A DNA stretch of 64,000 bases from an uncultured Steroidobacter sp. (GTDB taxonomy: Bacteria > Pseudomonadota > Gammaproteobacteria > Steroidobacterales > Steroidobacteraceae), in contig CALMII010000035.1 of NCBI GenBank assembly GCA_937864115.1, positions 1-64,000 on the forward strand, read 5' to 3'. Below the pieces are notes generated by a model, which made no database searches, was not told the origin of the DNA, and was given only the letters and a program-made list of their open reading frames with translations. A program made the translations under genes and the position numbers. Numbering within the stretch: the first letter of the stretch is position 1; each line of letters opens with the position of its first letter. Shown one piece after another: positions 35,489 to 44,394 of the stretch.

Positions 35489-36704
35489 AACGGCACGAGC
35501 CGCGCTGCCGCAGCGCGATGCCGCCATCGACCTGGTCCGCGGCGCCGGCATCCTCATGATCGGCATCGATCATCTGGAATTCCTGTGCGAGAAACTTGCC
35601 GGCGACGGCTTCATCAATCCGTTCGTCACCTGGCTGCGCATCGGCTGGTCGGGCGCGGCCGAGTTCTTCGTGTTCTTCTCCGGCTACCTCGCCGGCATCG
35701 TGTACCTGAAGACGCTGCAGACGCATGGCGCCGGCATGATGTGGGCGCGCGCGGCGCAGCGCTCCTGGCACATCTACGTGGTGAACCTGCTCACGCTGTG
35801 CGCGGTGCTCATGCTGCTGCGGCTGCCGCTGCTGTGGAGCCCGGAAGTCAACGAGGCGTCGCGGCTCGGCGCATTGATGGGGCCGCAGGCCGGCGCCGCG
35901 ATTGCCGGATTCCTCGGACTGCAGTTCGCGCCGCTGTATTTCGAGATCCTGAATCTCTACATCGTCCTGCTGCTGCTCGTGCCGTTCGTGATCCTGCTGT
36001 CCCGGCTCAGTGCCGGGCTCGCTCTCGCGCTGTCGTTCGCCGTCTGGCTCGCCGTGCAGGTGAACGCCGCGCATGAATTTGCGCCCTGGCTGGGCAGGCA
36101 CGGCAACTTCAATCCGTTCGGCTGGCAGTTCGTGTTCGTGCTCGGCGCGCTCGCCGGCATGCACGACGTCTTCCGCCGCCTGCGCGAGCGTTTCCCGCGC
36201 GAACGGCTGTTCGTCGTCAGCGGTTCGATTCTGCTGGCGGCGTTCGTCGTCAAAGCAGTCGATCGCAGCGGCTGGTCGTTGCCGCTGATCGGTGCGTTCG
36301 ACGTTCCCGGCTACGACAAGCCGAATCTCGGTGCGCTGCAGGTCGCGCACTTCCTCGTGTCCGTGGTCTTCGTCATGCAGATCGTGCCGCGCACCGCCGC
36401 CGCGCTGGCATCGCGGCCGGTGCGCGCGGTGATCGACGTCGGCCGGCGGTCGCTCGAATGCTTCTGCATGAGCACGATCCTCGTGTACGTGCTGGCAGCC
36501 CTGCTGTCGCGTGCCGGAACCTTCGAGCCGGCCGCGCTGCTGCTGGCGGGGGCGGCCATCGTGATCGGCCTGTGCGTGTTTGCCCGGCTCGTCGACTGGA
36601 TCGATGCCAGGCCCTGGCGCGGAGCGCGCCGCACGCCGAAGGACGGTAAGGAAGAGAAGGCGCAGGCCGGAGTCGACGCGGCCATCGTCAGGAGAGCCGC
36701 ATGA
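35478..36704 (+). CDS. OpgC-type membrane acyltransferase
   Basis: The 408-residue protein has about 10 hydrophobic segments and an OpgC/acyltransferase start (RDAAIDLVRGAGILMIGIDHLEFL; AAEFFVFFSGYLAG). OpgC adds succinyl groups to periplasmic glucans. Here it is inside the exopolysaccharide cluster, about 14 kb from opgGH, so it more likely modifies the exopolysaccharide. The start overlaps the polymerase gene and the stop overlaps the GT2 gene (ATGA). Confidence 0.88.
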   Translation: MRSETARAALPQRDAAIDLVRGAGILMIGIDHLEFLCEKLAGDGFINPFVTWLRIGWSGAAEFFVFFSGYLAGIVYLKTLQTHGAGMMWARAAQRSWHIYVVNLLTLCAVLMLLRLPLLWSPEVNEASRLGALMGPQAGAAIAGFLGLQFAPLYFEILNLYIVLLLLVPFVILLSRLSAGLALALSFAVWLAVQVNAAHEFAPWLGRHGNFNPFGWQFVFVLGALAGMHDVFRRLRERFPRERLFVVSGSILLAAFVVKAVDRSGWSLPLIGAFDVPGYDKPNLGALQVAHFLVSVVFVMQIVPRTAAALASRPVRAVIDVGRRSLECFCMSTILVYVLAALLSRAGTFEPAALLLAGAAIVIGLCVFARLVDWIDARPWRGARRTPKDGKEEKAQAGVDAAIVRRAA

Positions 36705-37870
36705 CCGCCGTGTTGCTGATCGCGAGTGCCTGCTTTTTCGTGCTGGCGGTCCATCCGTTCACGATCTATCCGCTGTCGCTGCTGCTGCTGCGGGCGCTCG
36801 GCGTGACCGATGCCGCGCGCGGCAACCGGACCGCGACGGCGGCGCCGCGTCCGCTGCGTTTTGCGATCTGCATGTGCGCGTACAACGAGGAGCGCGTCAT
36901 CGGGCAGAAGATGCGCAACCTCATGCAGCTGCTGGAGCGCGAGCCCGGACTGCAGATCCTGGTGTACGTCGACGCATCGAGCGACCGCACCGCGCAGCTC
37001 CTGCAGCCCTATGCCGACCGGATCTTCCTGCACGTCAGCGCCGAGCGGCATGGCAAGACCTGCGGCATGAACCTGCTGTCGGCGCGTGCCGATGCGGACG
37101 TGCTGGTGTTCACCGATGCCAACGTCATGCTCGACCCGGCCTGTCTCGACGACCTGCGGCGACACTTCGCCGATCCGCAGATCGGCTGCGTCTGCGGCAA
37201 TCTCAACTACATCAACGGCGATGCGTCGATCACTGCGGCGTCGGGATCGCTGTACTGGCGCTTCGAAGAGGCGCTGAAGCGTCTGGAATCCCAGACCGGG
37301 TCGATGATCGTCGCCGACGGATCGATCTTCGCCGTGCGCCGCGAACTGCGGCACGCGCCGCCGGATCACATCATCGACGACATGTACGTGTCGCTGATGA
37401 CCTTGATCGACGGTCACCGCGTCATCCAGGCGCCGGACGTGCGCGCCTACGAGGAATCGGTGGCGAAGAGTTCCGAGGAGTTCAATCGCAAGATCCGCAT
37501 CGCCTGCCAGGCCTTCAACGTGCACCGGCTGCTGTGGCCGCGGCTGCGGCGCCTGGACTGGCTGACCCGCTACAAGTATGTCTCGCACAAGCTGCTGCGC
37601 TGGCTGAGCATCTTCTTCCTCGGGATCGCGGCGCTGGCGTTCGTCGCGGCGCTCGTGAGCGCCGGCTATCCCATGATCGCGCTCGGCGTCGTCGTCGCGG
37701 CGACACTCTGCGGCCTGCTGGGACATCTCTGGTCCATCAGACCTTTCGCCCAGGTCGTCGACCTGCTGCTGGCCCTGCTCGGCGCGGGCCTCGGCGTGCT
37801 GCGCTCGCTGCGCGGCGAGCGCTTCCAGACCTGGACGCCGGCCGACTCGATTCGCGGAGGTGCCAAGTGA
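36701..37870 (+). CDS. Family 2 glycosyltransferase, membrane-bound
   Basis: The 389-residue protein has an N-terminal membrane segment, then a GT-A domain (ICMCAYNEERVIGQKMRNL; ILVYVDASSDRT; VLVFTDANVML as the DxD-like site; HIIDDMYVSLM; FNRKIRIACQ in place of QxxRW), then two or three C-terminal membrane segments. This layout is that of processive or lipid-linked GT2 enzymes. Starts and stops overlap on both sides (ATGA upstream, GTGA downstream). Donor and linkage unknown. Confidence 0.9.
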   Translation: MTAVLLIASACFFVLAVHPFTIYPLSLLLLRALGVTDAARGNRTATAAPRPLRFAICMCAYNEERVIGQKMRNLMQLLEREPGLQILVYVDASSDRTAQLLQPYADRIFLHVSAERHGKTCGMNLLSARADADVLVFTDANVMLDPACLDDLRRHFADPQIGCVCGNLNYINGDASITAASGSLYWRFEEALKRLESQTGSMIVADGSIFAVRRELRHAPPDHIIDDMYVSLMTLIDGHRVIQAPDVRAYEESVAKSSEEFNRKIRIACQAFNVHRLLWPRLRRLDWLTRYKYVSHKLLRWLSIFFLGIAALAFVAALVSAGYPMIALGVVVAATLCGLLGHLWSIRPFAQVVDLLLALLGAGLGVLRSLRGERFQTWTPADSIRGGAK

Positions 37871-38853
37871 AGCGACGCACGCTGATCGCTTCGCTGCTGG
37901 CTGCGGGCAGCTATCCGGCATGGCGCGGCGTTGCTGCGGAACCGAAGCCGCCGCGCCTGCTCGACGGCGGACGGGCGCGGCTGGGCGTGTATCTCGGCGC
38001 GGGCTGCGCGGGCACGGAACGATTGCCTGCCTACCAGCAATGGTTGAAGCGCGACGTCGATCAGACGCTGGAGTTCGTGTCGTGGGACGTGCTCAAGGCG
38101 GCCGGCGCCTGGGCCATCAAGTGCTGGAGCACGGCCGACCGGAAGTCCGTCGTGTATTCGCTGCCCATGTTGCCGCCGAACCGTTCCGCCAGGCTGGCCG
38201 ACGGCGCCGCGGGAAAGTTCGACGAACTGTTCGCGAAGTACGCCGCGCTGCTGGTGAAGTGGGGCTACGGCGAGTCCGTCATCCGCATCGGCTGGGAATT
38301 CAATGCGAACTGGTATGCATGGGATGCGAGCAAGGACCCGACGTCCTGGATCGCGTACTGGCGTCGCATCGTCTCCATCATGCGCAAGACTTCCGGCGCC
38401 GCGTTCAAGTACGACTGGTGCCCGGCCGCGGCCGCACGCGGTTTCGATGCAGCCAAGGCCTATCCCGGCGATGACTACGTCGACATCGTCGGACTCGATT
38501 TCTACAACATGCCGATCGGCCAGCCGGACGACTCGCCCGAGGGCCGCTGGCAGGCGCGCATGAACATGCAGCATGGACTCCAGTGGCAGCGCGATTTCGC
38601 GAAGAGCCGCGGCAAGCCCCTCTCGATGCCGGAGTGGGGCACGGGCGTCCACAAGAAGTGGGGCGGTCCGGCCGACGATCCGTACTTCATCGATCGCATG
38701 GCCGCCTGGATCGCCGACAGTCCGGTCGTCTATCACAACTACTGGGAATACTGGGCGAAGGATTTCGACACCCAGCTCGCGCGCGGCAAGCAGCCGGGCG
38801 CGAGCGCCGCGTTTCTGCGTCACTTCGGCGGCAGTGCTGCGGCAGGCGCGTGA
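37867..38853 (+). CDS. GH26-like glycoside hydrolase in the polysaccharide cluster
   Basis: The 328-residue exported protein has a basic leader (MKRRTLIASLLAAGSYPAW). It has a TIM-barrel hydrolase pattern of clan A: a likely acid/base Glu144 in RIGWEFNANW and a likely nucleophile Glu256 in LSMPEWGTG. This is the GH26 arrangement seen in mannanase relatives. The GTG start overlaps the GT2 stop (GTGA). Hydrolases within Wzy-type clusters usually trim or release the polymer in the periplasm, so a beta-linked backbone is likely. The family call rests on motifs only. Confidence 0.8.
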   Translation: MKRRTLIASLLAAGSYPAWRGVAAEPKPPRLLDGGRARLGVYLGAGCAGTERLPAYQQWLKRDVDQTLEFVSWDVLKAAGAWAIKCWSTADRKSVVYSLPMLPPNRSARLADGAAGKFDELFAKYAALLVKWGYGESVIRIGWEFNANWYAWDASKDPTSWIAYWRRIVSIMRKTSGAAFKYDWCPAAAARGFDAAKAYPGDDYVDIVGLDFYNMPIGQPDDSPEGRWQARMNMQHGLQWQRDFAKSRGKPLSMPEWGTGVHKKWGGPADDPYFIDRMAAWIADSPVVYHNYWEYWAKDFDTQLARGKQPGASAAFLRHFGGSAAAGA

Positions 38854-38858
38854 TTCCC

Positions 38859-39980
38859 ATGTACGCGCCCGGCGAAAAGAAGAAGGACTTCAATGCCGCA
38901 TTGAACGGCTACCGCGGCCTGTGCGCGTCGCTGGTGTTCGTGTTCCATCTCGGCAGCGCCGGCATCGTCGCCTGGCCGTCGGGTTCGCTGCCGGCCGACC
39001 TGCTCGGCACGCTGTGGCATTCGCTGACCTACGGCGTCGAGATGTTCTTCATGATCAGCGGCTTCGTCATCCTCGGCAGCCTGCTGCGGCATCGGAGCAT
39101 CGGCGCATTCCTGCAGGATCGCGTCAGTCGCATCTTCTCCGCGTGGGTGCCGGCCCTGTGCGCCGTCACCGCCGTGTGCATCCTGATGCAGATCCCGCCG
39201 GTGGACGATCGCAGCGCCGGCAGTGCGGCCGCGCTGTTCGTCGGCAACCTGTTCCTGCTGCCGCCGATCGTGCGCTTTCCGATGATCCACCAGGTGTCGT
39301 GGAGCCTGAGCTACGAGTGGGTTTTCTATCTCACCGCCGCGGTCGGACTGTTCCTGTATCGCCGCGCGCAGCCGCGCTACGCGCTGCTGACCCTGTGGTT
39401 CGCGCTGGGTGCGCTGTTCGTGATGCTGTTTCCGCGCGCGCTGTTCTTCCTGACGGGCGTCATTGTCTTCTACTACCGCGACTGGTTCGCGGCGCGCATG
39501 CGCTGGCTGAAATTCCCGGCGCTCAGCTTCCTGGTGTTCCTGTTCGCGTGGTCCGCGACGGGTGCCTTCATGGCGCATCTGAACGACACCGTGTTCGATT
39601 TCCTGCTCGACGGCCGCTGGATCGCGCTGCTGGTCGCGTTCGTCGCCTCGCTGCATCTGTTCGCCAGCGTCACCCTCGATGCGAGCCGGCAGACCGGATT
39701 CCTGTGCGGTCGCACGTTCCAGTTCCTCGGCAACATCAGCTACAGCTTCTATCTCTGGCACACGCTGGTGATGGCGCTGTTCAAGCGCCTCGTGCTCGCC
39801 TACGTGGTGCCCGAGTACGGCAACAGCGTGGGTCTCGTCGTGTTCGGCATCGCATCGCTGCTGGTGGCGCTGCCGGTGTCGTGGATTTCCTGGCGCCTGT
39901 TCGAAGTGAAGCTGGCGGCGGCCATGCGCGAATGGTTCCGGCGCCGCACTGAAGTGGGAGGCCCCGTTCGTGCAACCTGA
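38859..39980 (+). CDS. Acyltransferase 3 family membrane protein (OafA/YrhL type)
   Basis: The 373-residue protein has about 10 membrane segments. It has the acyltransferase 3 pattern: LNGYRGLCASLVFVFHL with the catalytic His, MFFMISGFVILGSLL, and SYSFYLWHTLVM near the end. It would add acetyl or similar groups to the exopolysaccharide. The start may instead be GTG 38850, which would overlap the hydrolase stop as GTGA. The stop overlaps the next gene by 11 bp. Confidence 0.9.
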   Translation: MYAPGEKKKDFNAALNGYRGLCASLVFVFHLGSAGIVAWPSGSLPADLLGTLWHSLTYGVEMFFMISGFVILGSLLRHRSIGAFLQDRVSRIFSAWVPALCAVTAVCILMQIPPVDDRSAGSAAALFVGNLFLLPPIVRFPMIHQVSWSLSYEWVFYLTAAVGLFLYRRAQPRYALLTLWFALGALFVMLFPRALFFLTGVIVFYYRDWFAARMRWLKFPALSFLVFLFAWSATGAFMAHLNDTVFDFLLDGRWIALLVAFVASLHLFASVTLDASRQTGFLCGRTFQFLGNISYSFYLWHTLVMALFKRLVLAYVVPEYGNSVGLVVFGIASLLVALPVSWISWRLFEVKLAAAMREWFRRRTEVGGPVRAT

Positions 39981-41262
39981 GTCCGGCAACGCTCTGCGCA
40001 TTCTCTGGATCGCCCGCTACATGCCGTATCCCGCCGATGCCGGCGCCAAGGTCTATTCGGCGAAACTCGCGGAGTCGCTGGCCGCGGCGGGCGCCAGCGT
40101 GCGCTTCCTCGGGTTCGGCGCCGCCGGTGCCGCACCGCCGGAAGCGCAGCACGTCGAGTGGGTGTCCGTGCCGGACGGGCGCCGCAGCGAATGGCTCGCA
40201 TTGTTCTCGCGACTGCCGAACGGTGCGGCCGTCGATGCGAGTCCCGGCTACCGGCGCCTGCTCGAAGAACAGCTGCGCGAAGCATGGGATGCGATCGTGC
40301 TCGACACCTATGCGGCCGGCTGGGCGCTCGACCGTTGCCTGGCGCAGCGCTTCACGGCGCAGCCGCCGCCGGCGATCGTGCATGTCTCGCACAATCACGA
40401 AGCCGCCGTCTGGCGCGATCTGTCCGCCTCGGCCAGCGGCTCGCTGGCGCGTCGCTTCGTCGTCCGGCTGAACGCGCTCAAGGTACGGGCGCTGGAACAG
40501 CGCGTCGTCCGTCACGTCGATCTGCTGACGACCATCACGGACGAGGATCGCGCAGCGCTGACGCGGGCCGGCGACGGTCCGCAGGCCATCACGCTCACGC
40601 CCGGCTACTCCGGCACCGTCGCCGCGCCGCGCAGCATCGATGCGGCGACGCCGCGGCGGGTAGCGATCGTCGGCTCGTTCCACTGGGTGATGAAGCAGGA
40701 GAATCTGCGGCGCTTCGTGCAGACCGCGGATACGGTGTTCGCGCAGCACGACATCCAGCTCGACATCATCGGCGCCGTTCCCGACAGGCTGCGCGAGGAA
40801 CTCGCAGCGAATGCGCGCGCGACGCGCTTCCTCGGATTCGTGGACGATCCCGTCGCCTGTCTGGCGCAGGCGAGGATGGCCGTCGTGCCCGAAGTCATCG
40901 GCGGCGGCTTCAAGCTGAAGTTCCTCGACTATCTGTTCGCGCGCGTGCCCATCGCAACCCTGGCCGATGCGGCCGCCGGACTGCCGCCGTCGCTGCGCGA
41001 ACACATGCTGCTGCGCGACGATCTCGAGTCGCTCACGGCCGGCATCGTTGCCGACATCGACCGTTTCGACCTGCTCGACCGGCGCCAGGAACAGGCCTAC
41101 GAGGTGGCGCGTTCGCTGTACCGGTGGCAGGACCGCGGCACGCAACTGGGCCGCGCCATTGCGCAGATCCATCGCCGACAGCGGGTCGGCGAAGATCCTT
41201 CGGCCCGGAACGGGCCAGCCACGGCACTGAAGCGTCTCAGTGCCTCCACTCCCGTCAAATGA
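39970..41262 (+). CDS. Glycosyltransferase (GT-B fold, group 1)
   Basis: The 430-residue cytosolic enzyme has a Rossmann start (LRILWIARYMPYPADAGAKVYS) typical of GT4 proteins that act late in repeat-unit assembly. The C-terminal half has VAIVGSFHWVMKQEN, ATRFLGFVDDP and MAVVPEVIGGGFKLKFLDYLF, the donor-binding region with a GGFK in place of the usual E-x7-E. A GTG start overlaps the acyltransferase gene. Donor and acceptor unknown. Confidence 0.88.
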   Translation: MQPESGNALRILWIARYMPYPADAGAKVYSAKLAESLAAAGASVRFLGFGAAGAAPPEAQHVEWVSVPDGRRSEWLALFSRLPNGAAVDASPGYRRLLEEQLREAWDAIVLDTYAAGWALDRCLAQRFTAQPPPAIVHVSHNHEAAVWRDLSASASGSLARRFVVRLNALKVRALEQRVVRHVDLLTTITDEDRAALTRAGDGPQAITLTPGYSGTVAAPRSIDAATPRRVAIVGSFHWVMKQENLRRFVQTADTVFAQHDIQLDIIGAVPDRLREELAANARATRFLGFVDDPVACLAQARMAVVPEVIGGGFKLKFLDYLFARVPIATLADAAAGLPPSLREHMLLRDDLESLTAGIVADIDRFDLLDRRQEQAYEVARSLYRWQDRGTQLGRAIAQIHRRQRVGEDPSARNGPATALKRLSASTPVK

Positions 41263-41270
41263 GGCATCGA

Positions 41271-42023
41271 ATGGACGCAGCACAGCGAATCGAACGCGAG
41301 CGCGATTTTCACAACCAGCGCTTCGTCGACAACAATGCATCGCGCGAATCGCGCACGCGGCGCTTCTACGATGCCATCGCCTATGGCTTCGAGGAGTTCC
41401 GCCAGCGCGTCACCGCGGCGAGCCGCGGCCGCAGCGTGCTCGAATACGGCTGCGGTGCCGAGATCATGGCCTTCGATCTCGCGCACGTGGCGCGGCAGGT
41501 CACGGGCATCGACATTTCCGACGTGGCCATCGTGCAGGCGCAGCGCATCGCGGATCAGCGCGCGCTGCCGAACGTGAAGTTCTCGGTCGACAATGCAGAA
41601 GACATGCGGCTCGCCGACGACAGCGTCGACGTCGTCATCGGCGCCGGCATCGTGCATCACCTCGACATCGAGAAATCCATGCAGGAGCTGCATCGCGTAT
41701 TGCGCGACGGCGGCACGGCGATCTTTGCGGAGCCGCTCGGCCACAATCCGGTGCTCAACTGGGTGCGCGACCGGACGCCGGAAATGCGCACGCCGGACGA
41801 GCATCCGCTGCTCGCGCGCGATCTGCGCGCGATGTCGCGCGGCTTCGCCTCGTCGAAGGTCGTCTACTTCGGGCTGGTGTCGCCGCTGCTGGGCCTGATC
41901 ACCTCGAACGTGCGCCCCGATCGCTGGCTGACCCGCGCGGTGTGGTCGATCGATCGGCTGATCTGCCGCATTCCGGGGCTGCGGCGTTTCGCGTGGTACT
42001 GCTACATCGAGCTGCGTGCATGA
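41271..42023 (+). CDS. Class I SAM-dependent methyltransferase of the polysaccharide cluster
   Basis: The 250-residue protein has motif I VLEYGCGAEIMAFD, acidic loop VTGIDISDVAI, DNAEDMRLADDSVDVVIG and LHRVLRDGGTAIFAEPL. It probably methylates a sugar of the repeat unit or its lipid-linked form. ATG 41271 was chosen (GAGG 6 nt upstream); an in-frame ATG at 41259, overlapping the previous stop as ATGA, is an alternative. The stop overlaps the next start (ATGA). Confidence 0.88.
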   Translation: MDAAQRIERERDFHNQRFVDNNASRESRTRRFYDAIAYGFEEFRQRVTAASRGRSVLEYGCGAEIMAFDLAHVARQVTGIDISDVAIVQAQRIADQRALPNVKFSVDNAEDMRLADDSVDVVIGAGIVHHLDIEKSMQELHRVLRDGGTAIFAEPLGHNPVLNWVRDRTPEMRTPDEHPLLARDLRAMSRGFASSKVVYFGLVSPLLGLITSNVRPDRWLTRAVWSIDRLICRIPGLRRFAWYCYIELRA

Positions 42024-43273
42024 AGGTGCTGTTCGTATCGACGCTCTATGCGCCCAACGAAAAGGGCGGCGCCGAGCGGACCGTGCGCATCCTGGCGGAA
42101 AGCCTGGTCGCCAACGGCCACGAGGCCGTGGTGGTCAGCCTCGCGCCCGACGGGCAGGCGCGTCAGGGCGAAATCGGCGGCGTGCGAACCTGGTACGTGC
42201 CGCTCGCGAATCTGTTCTGGAAACAATCGGAAGCCGGACGCAGTCGCATCGAGCGCATGTCGTGGCATCTCATCGACGCCTACAACCCGGTCATGGCGCG
42301 CCGCGTGCGACGGATTCTCGAGCAGGAACGGCCCGACGTCGTGCAGACCAGCAACCTGCAGGGCTTTTCGGTTTCGTTGTGGCCGACGATCCGCTCCATG
42401 AACATTCCACTGGTGCAGATGCTGCACGACTACTATCTCGGCTGCCCGAAATGCACGATGGTGTCGGGCGACCGCAATTGCGCGCGTCAATGCGGTCCGT
42501 GCCGCGTGTACTCGACGCCGCGGCGGCTGTATTCGAATCTGCCTGCGGCCGTGATCAGCCTGAGCCGGCGCATGCTCACGCGTCTGGAAGACACCGGCCT
42601 CTTTGGCGACGTGCCGCACAAGTTCGTCATTCACGGAGCCAACAATGCACGCGTGCAGCCCACGCCGCGCGTGAACAAGGCGCCCGGCACGCCCATCGTC
42701 GTCGGCTATCTGGGGCGCATGGAAAACACCAAGGGCATCGAAGTGCTGCTCGATGCGGTGAAGCGTCTGCCTGAATCGCAGGTGACGGTGCTGCTGGGAG
42801 GCAGGGGCGAGGAGTCGTACGTCGACGGCTTGCGTCGCGCGTATCCGGCGTCGAACGTCCAGTTCCTCGGCTTCGTGCGTCCTGCCGAATTCCTCGAACG
42901 CATCGACCTGCTCGTCGTGCCTTCGGTGTGGGAGGAACCGCTGGGCCGCGTCATCTACGAAGCCTACGGACACGGTGTGCCGTCGATGGTCGCCAACGTC
43001 GGCGGCATGCCGGAGATCGTCGACGACGGCCGCACGGGCTTCGTCTACCGGCCCGCCGACAGCGAGCATCTGGCATCGCTGCTGCGGCAGCAGATCGATG
43101 CGGGATGGCGCGGCGCCGATTTCTTTGCCGCCTGCATCGAACGCGCGGCGGACTTCAGCGTCGATCGCGTGTTTGCCGACTATCTGAAAGTCTGGGAAAC
43201 GGCGATCCGCGTGCAGTCGGTTCCACCCGCCGCCACCGGCTGCGTTGCGCCGCGGACATCGACGGCCTCGTGA
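42020..43273 (+). CDS. Family 4 glycosyltransferase
   Basis: The 417-residue GT-B enzyme starts KVLFVSTLYAPNEKGGAERT. The donor site has IVVGYLGRMENTKGIEVLL, LLGGRGEE and the E-x7-E motif in PSVWEEPLGRVIYEAYGHG. A cysteine cluster (GCPKCTMVSGDRNCARQCG) in the N-terminal half resembles metal-binding loops seen in some GT4 enzymes. Genes on both sides overlap it by 4 bp. Sugar specificity is not readable. Confidence 0.92.
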   Translation: MKVLFVSTLYAPNEKGGAERTVRILAESLVANGHEAVVVSLAPDGQARQGEIGGVRTWYVPLANLFWKQSEAGRSRIERMSWHLIDAYNPVMARRVRRILEQERPDVVQTSNLQGFSVSLWPTIRSMNIPLVQMLHDYYLGCPKCTMVSGDRNCARQCGPCRVYSTPRRLYSNLPAAVISLSRRMLTRLEDTGLFGDVPHKFVIHGANNARVQPTPRVNKAPGTPIVVGYLGRMENTKGIEVLLDAVKRLPESQVTVLLGGRGEESYVDGLRRAYPASNVQFLGFVRPAEFLERIDLLVVPSVWEEPLGRVIYEAYGHGVPSMVANVGGMPEIVDDGRTGFVYRPADSEHLASLLRQQIDAGWRGADFFAACIERAADFSVDRVFADYLKVWETAIRVQSVPPAATGCVAPRTSTAS

Positions 43274-44394
43274 CCACACCAGCCACCACGATGCGGGTGT
43301 CGATGTTTCCGAAGCACGATCCGGGCAATCCGTTCGTGCGCCGCTTCGCTGCGAGTCTCGAACGCGCCGGCGCGACGGTCGACGACTTCTCCTACGTTCG
43401 TGCGCTGCGGCGTCGCTACGACGTGCTGCACGTGCACTGGCCCGACTCCCATCTCACGAGCGCGAGCTGGTGGGGTTCGCTCGTCAAGCATCTGCGCTTC
43501 GCCGCGCTCATCGGCTGGCTGCGACTGCGCCGTACGCGCGTGGTGTGGATGACCCACAACCTGAGCGCACACGATCAGTGTCACTGGCTGTCGCGTCGAC
43601 TGTTTCCGTTGTGGTTCCCGCGCGCGTGCACGCATGTCGTCGCGCTCACGCAGTCCGGACTCGAATCGGCGCGGGAACGGTATCCGGTGCTGGCCGGCAA
43701 GCCGTCCGCGGTCGTGCCGCACGGTCACTATCGTCACGAATATCCAGCGGTGCCGGCGCGAGACGCGGCGCGTCGCCGGCTCGGCGTACCGCCCGACTCC
43801 TTCACCCTGCTGTTCTTCGGCAATGTGCGGCGCTACAAGAACGTGCCGCATCTGATCGAGGTATTCCGGCAACTGCCGGGCCGCGATCTGCACCTGATCG
43901 TGGCGGGACAGCCGGGTCACGGCATCAGCGCCGAAGCGCTGTCGGCGCTGCGCGACGGCGATGACCGGGTCACGTTGCGACTCGAGTTCATTCAGGACGC
44001 CGATGTGCCGACGTACTTCGGCGCCGCGGATGCGACCGTGCTGCCGTTCGACAGCATCCTCAACTCGGGCAGCGTGCTGCTCGCACTGTCGTTCAATCGC
44101 GTGGTGCTCGCGCCGCGGCTCGGCGCGCTGCCGGAGATCCAGCAGCGCGTCGGTGCGCAGTGGCTGCAGCTCTATGACGGCGCACTCACGGCGGAGCATC
44201 TGCAGGCACTGCGCACGAGCGCGCCGCCGATTGAAATCGAGGCGGACCTGTCCGCATTCGACTGGAACTCCGTTGCGGACCGGACGTTGGAGCTGTACCG
44301 CGCCGACCCGGCGACGACGCAGGGTGCGCCGGCGCGTCCACGGGGCGAAGGAGCCTCCTATGAGAAAGTCCGCAAGCAGTACTCGAAACCCTAG
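43270..44394 (+). CDS. Glycosyltransferase (GT-B fold)
   Basis: The 374-residue protein has a short N-terminal domain (LHVHWPDSHLTS; VVWMTHNLSAHD) and a donor domain with LLFFGNVRRYKNVPHLIEVF, HLIVAGQPG and ATVLPFDSILNSGSVLLALSF. The HVHW/THN pattern occurs in GT4-like enzymes of exopolysaccharide clusters. The GTG start overlaps the previous stop (GTGA); ATG 43291 is an alternative. The 3' end overlaps the barrel gene by 35 bp. Confidence 0.88.
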   Translation: MTTPATTMRVSMFPKHDPGNPFVRRFAASLERAGATVDDFSYVRALRRRYDVLHVHWPDSHLTSASWWGSLVKHLRFAALIGWLRLRRTRVVWMTHNLSAHDQCHWLSRRLFPLWFPRACTHVVALTQSGLESARERYPVLAGKPSAVVPHGHYRHEYPAVPARDAARRRLGVPPDSFTLLFFGNVRRYKNVPHLIEVFRQLPGRDLHLIVAGQPGHGISAEALSALRDGDDRVTLRLEFIQDADVPTYFGAADATVLPFDSILNSGSVLLALSFNRVVLAPRLGALPEIQQRVGAQWLQLYDGALTAEHLQALRTSAPPIEIEADLSAFDWNSVADRTLELYRADPATTQGAPARPRGEGASYEKVRKQYSKP

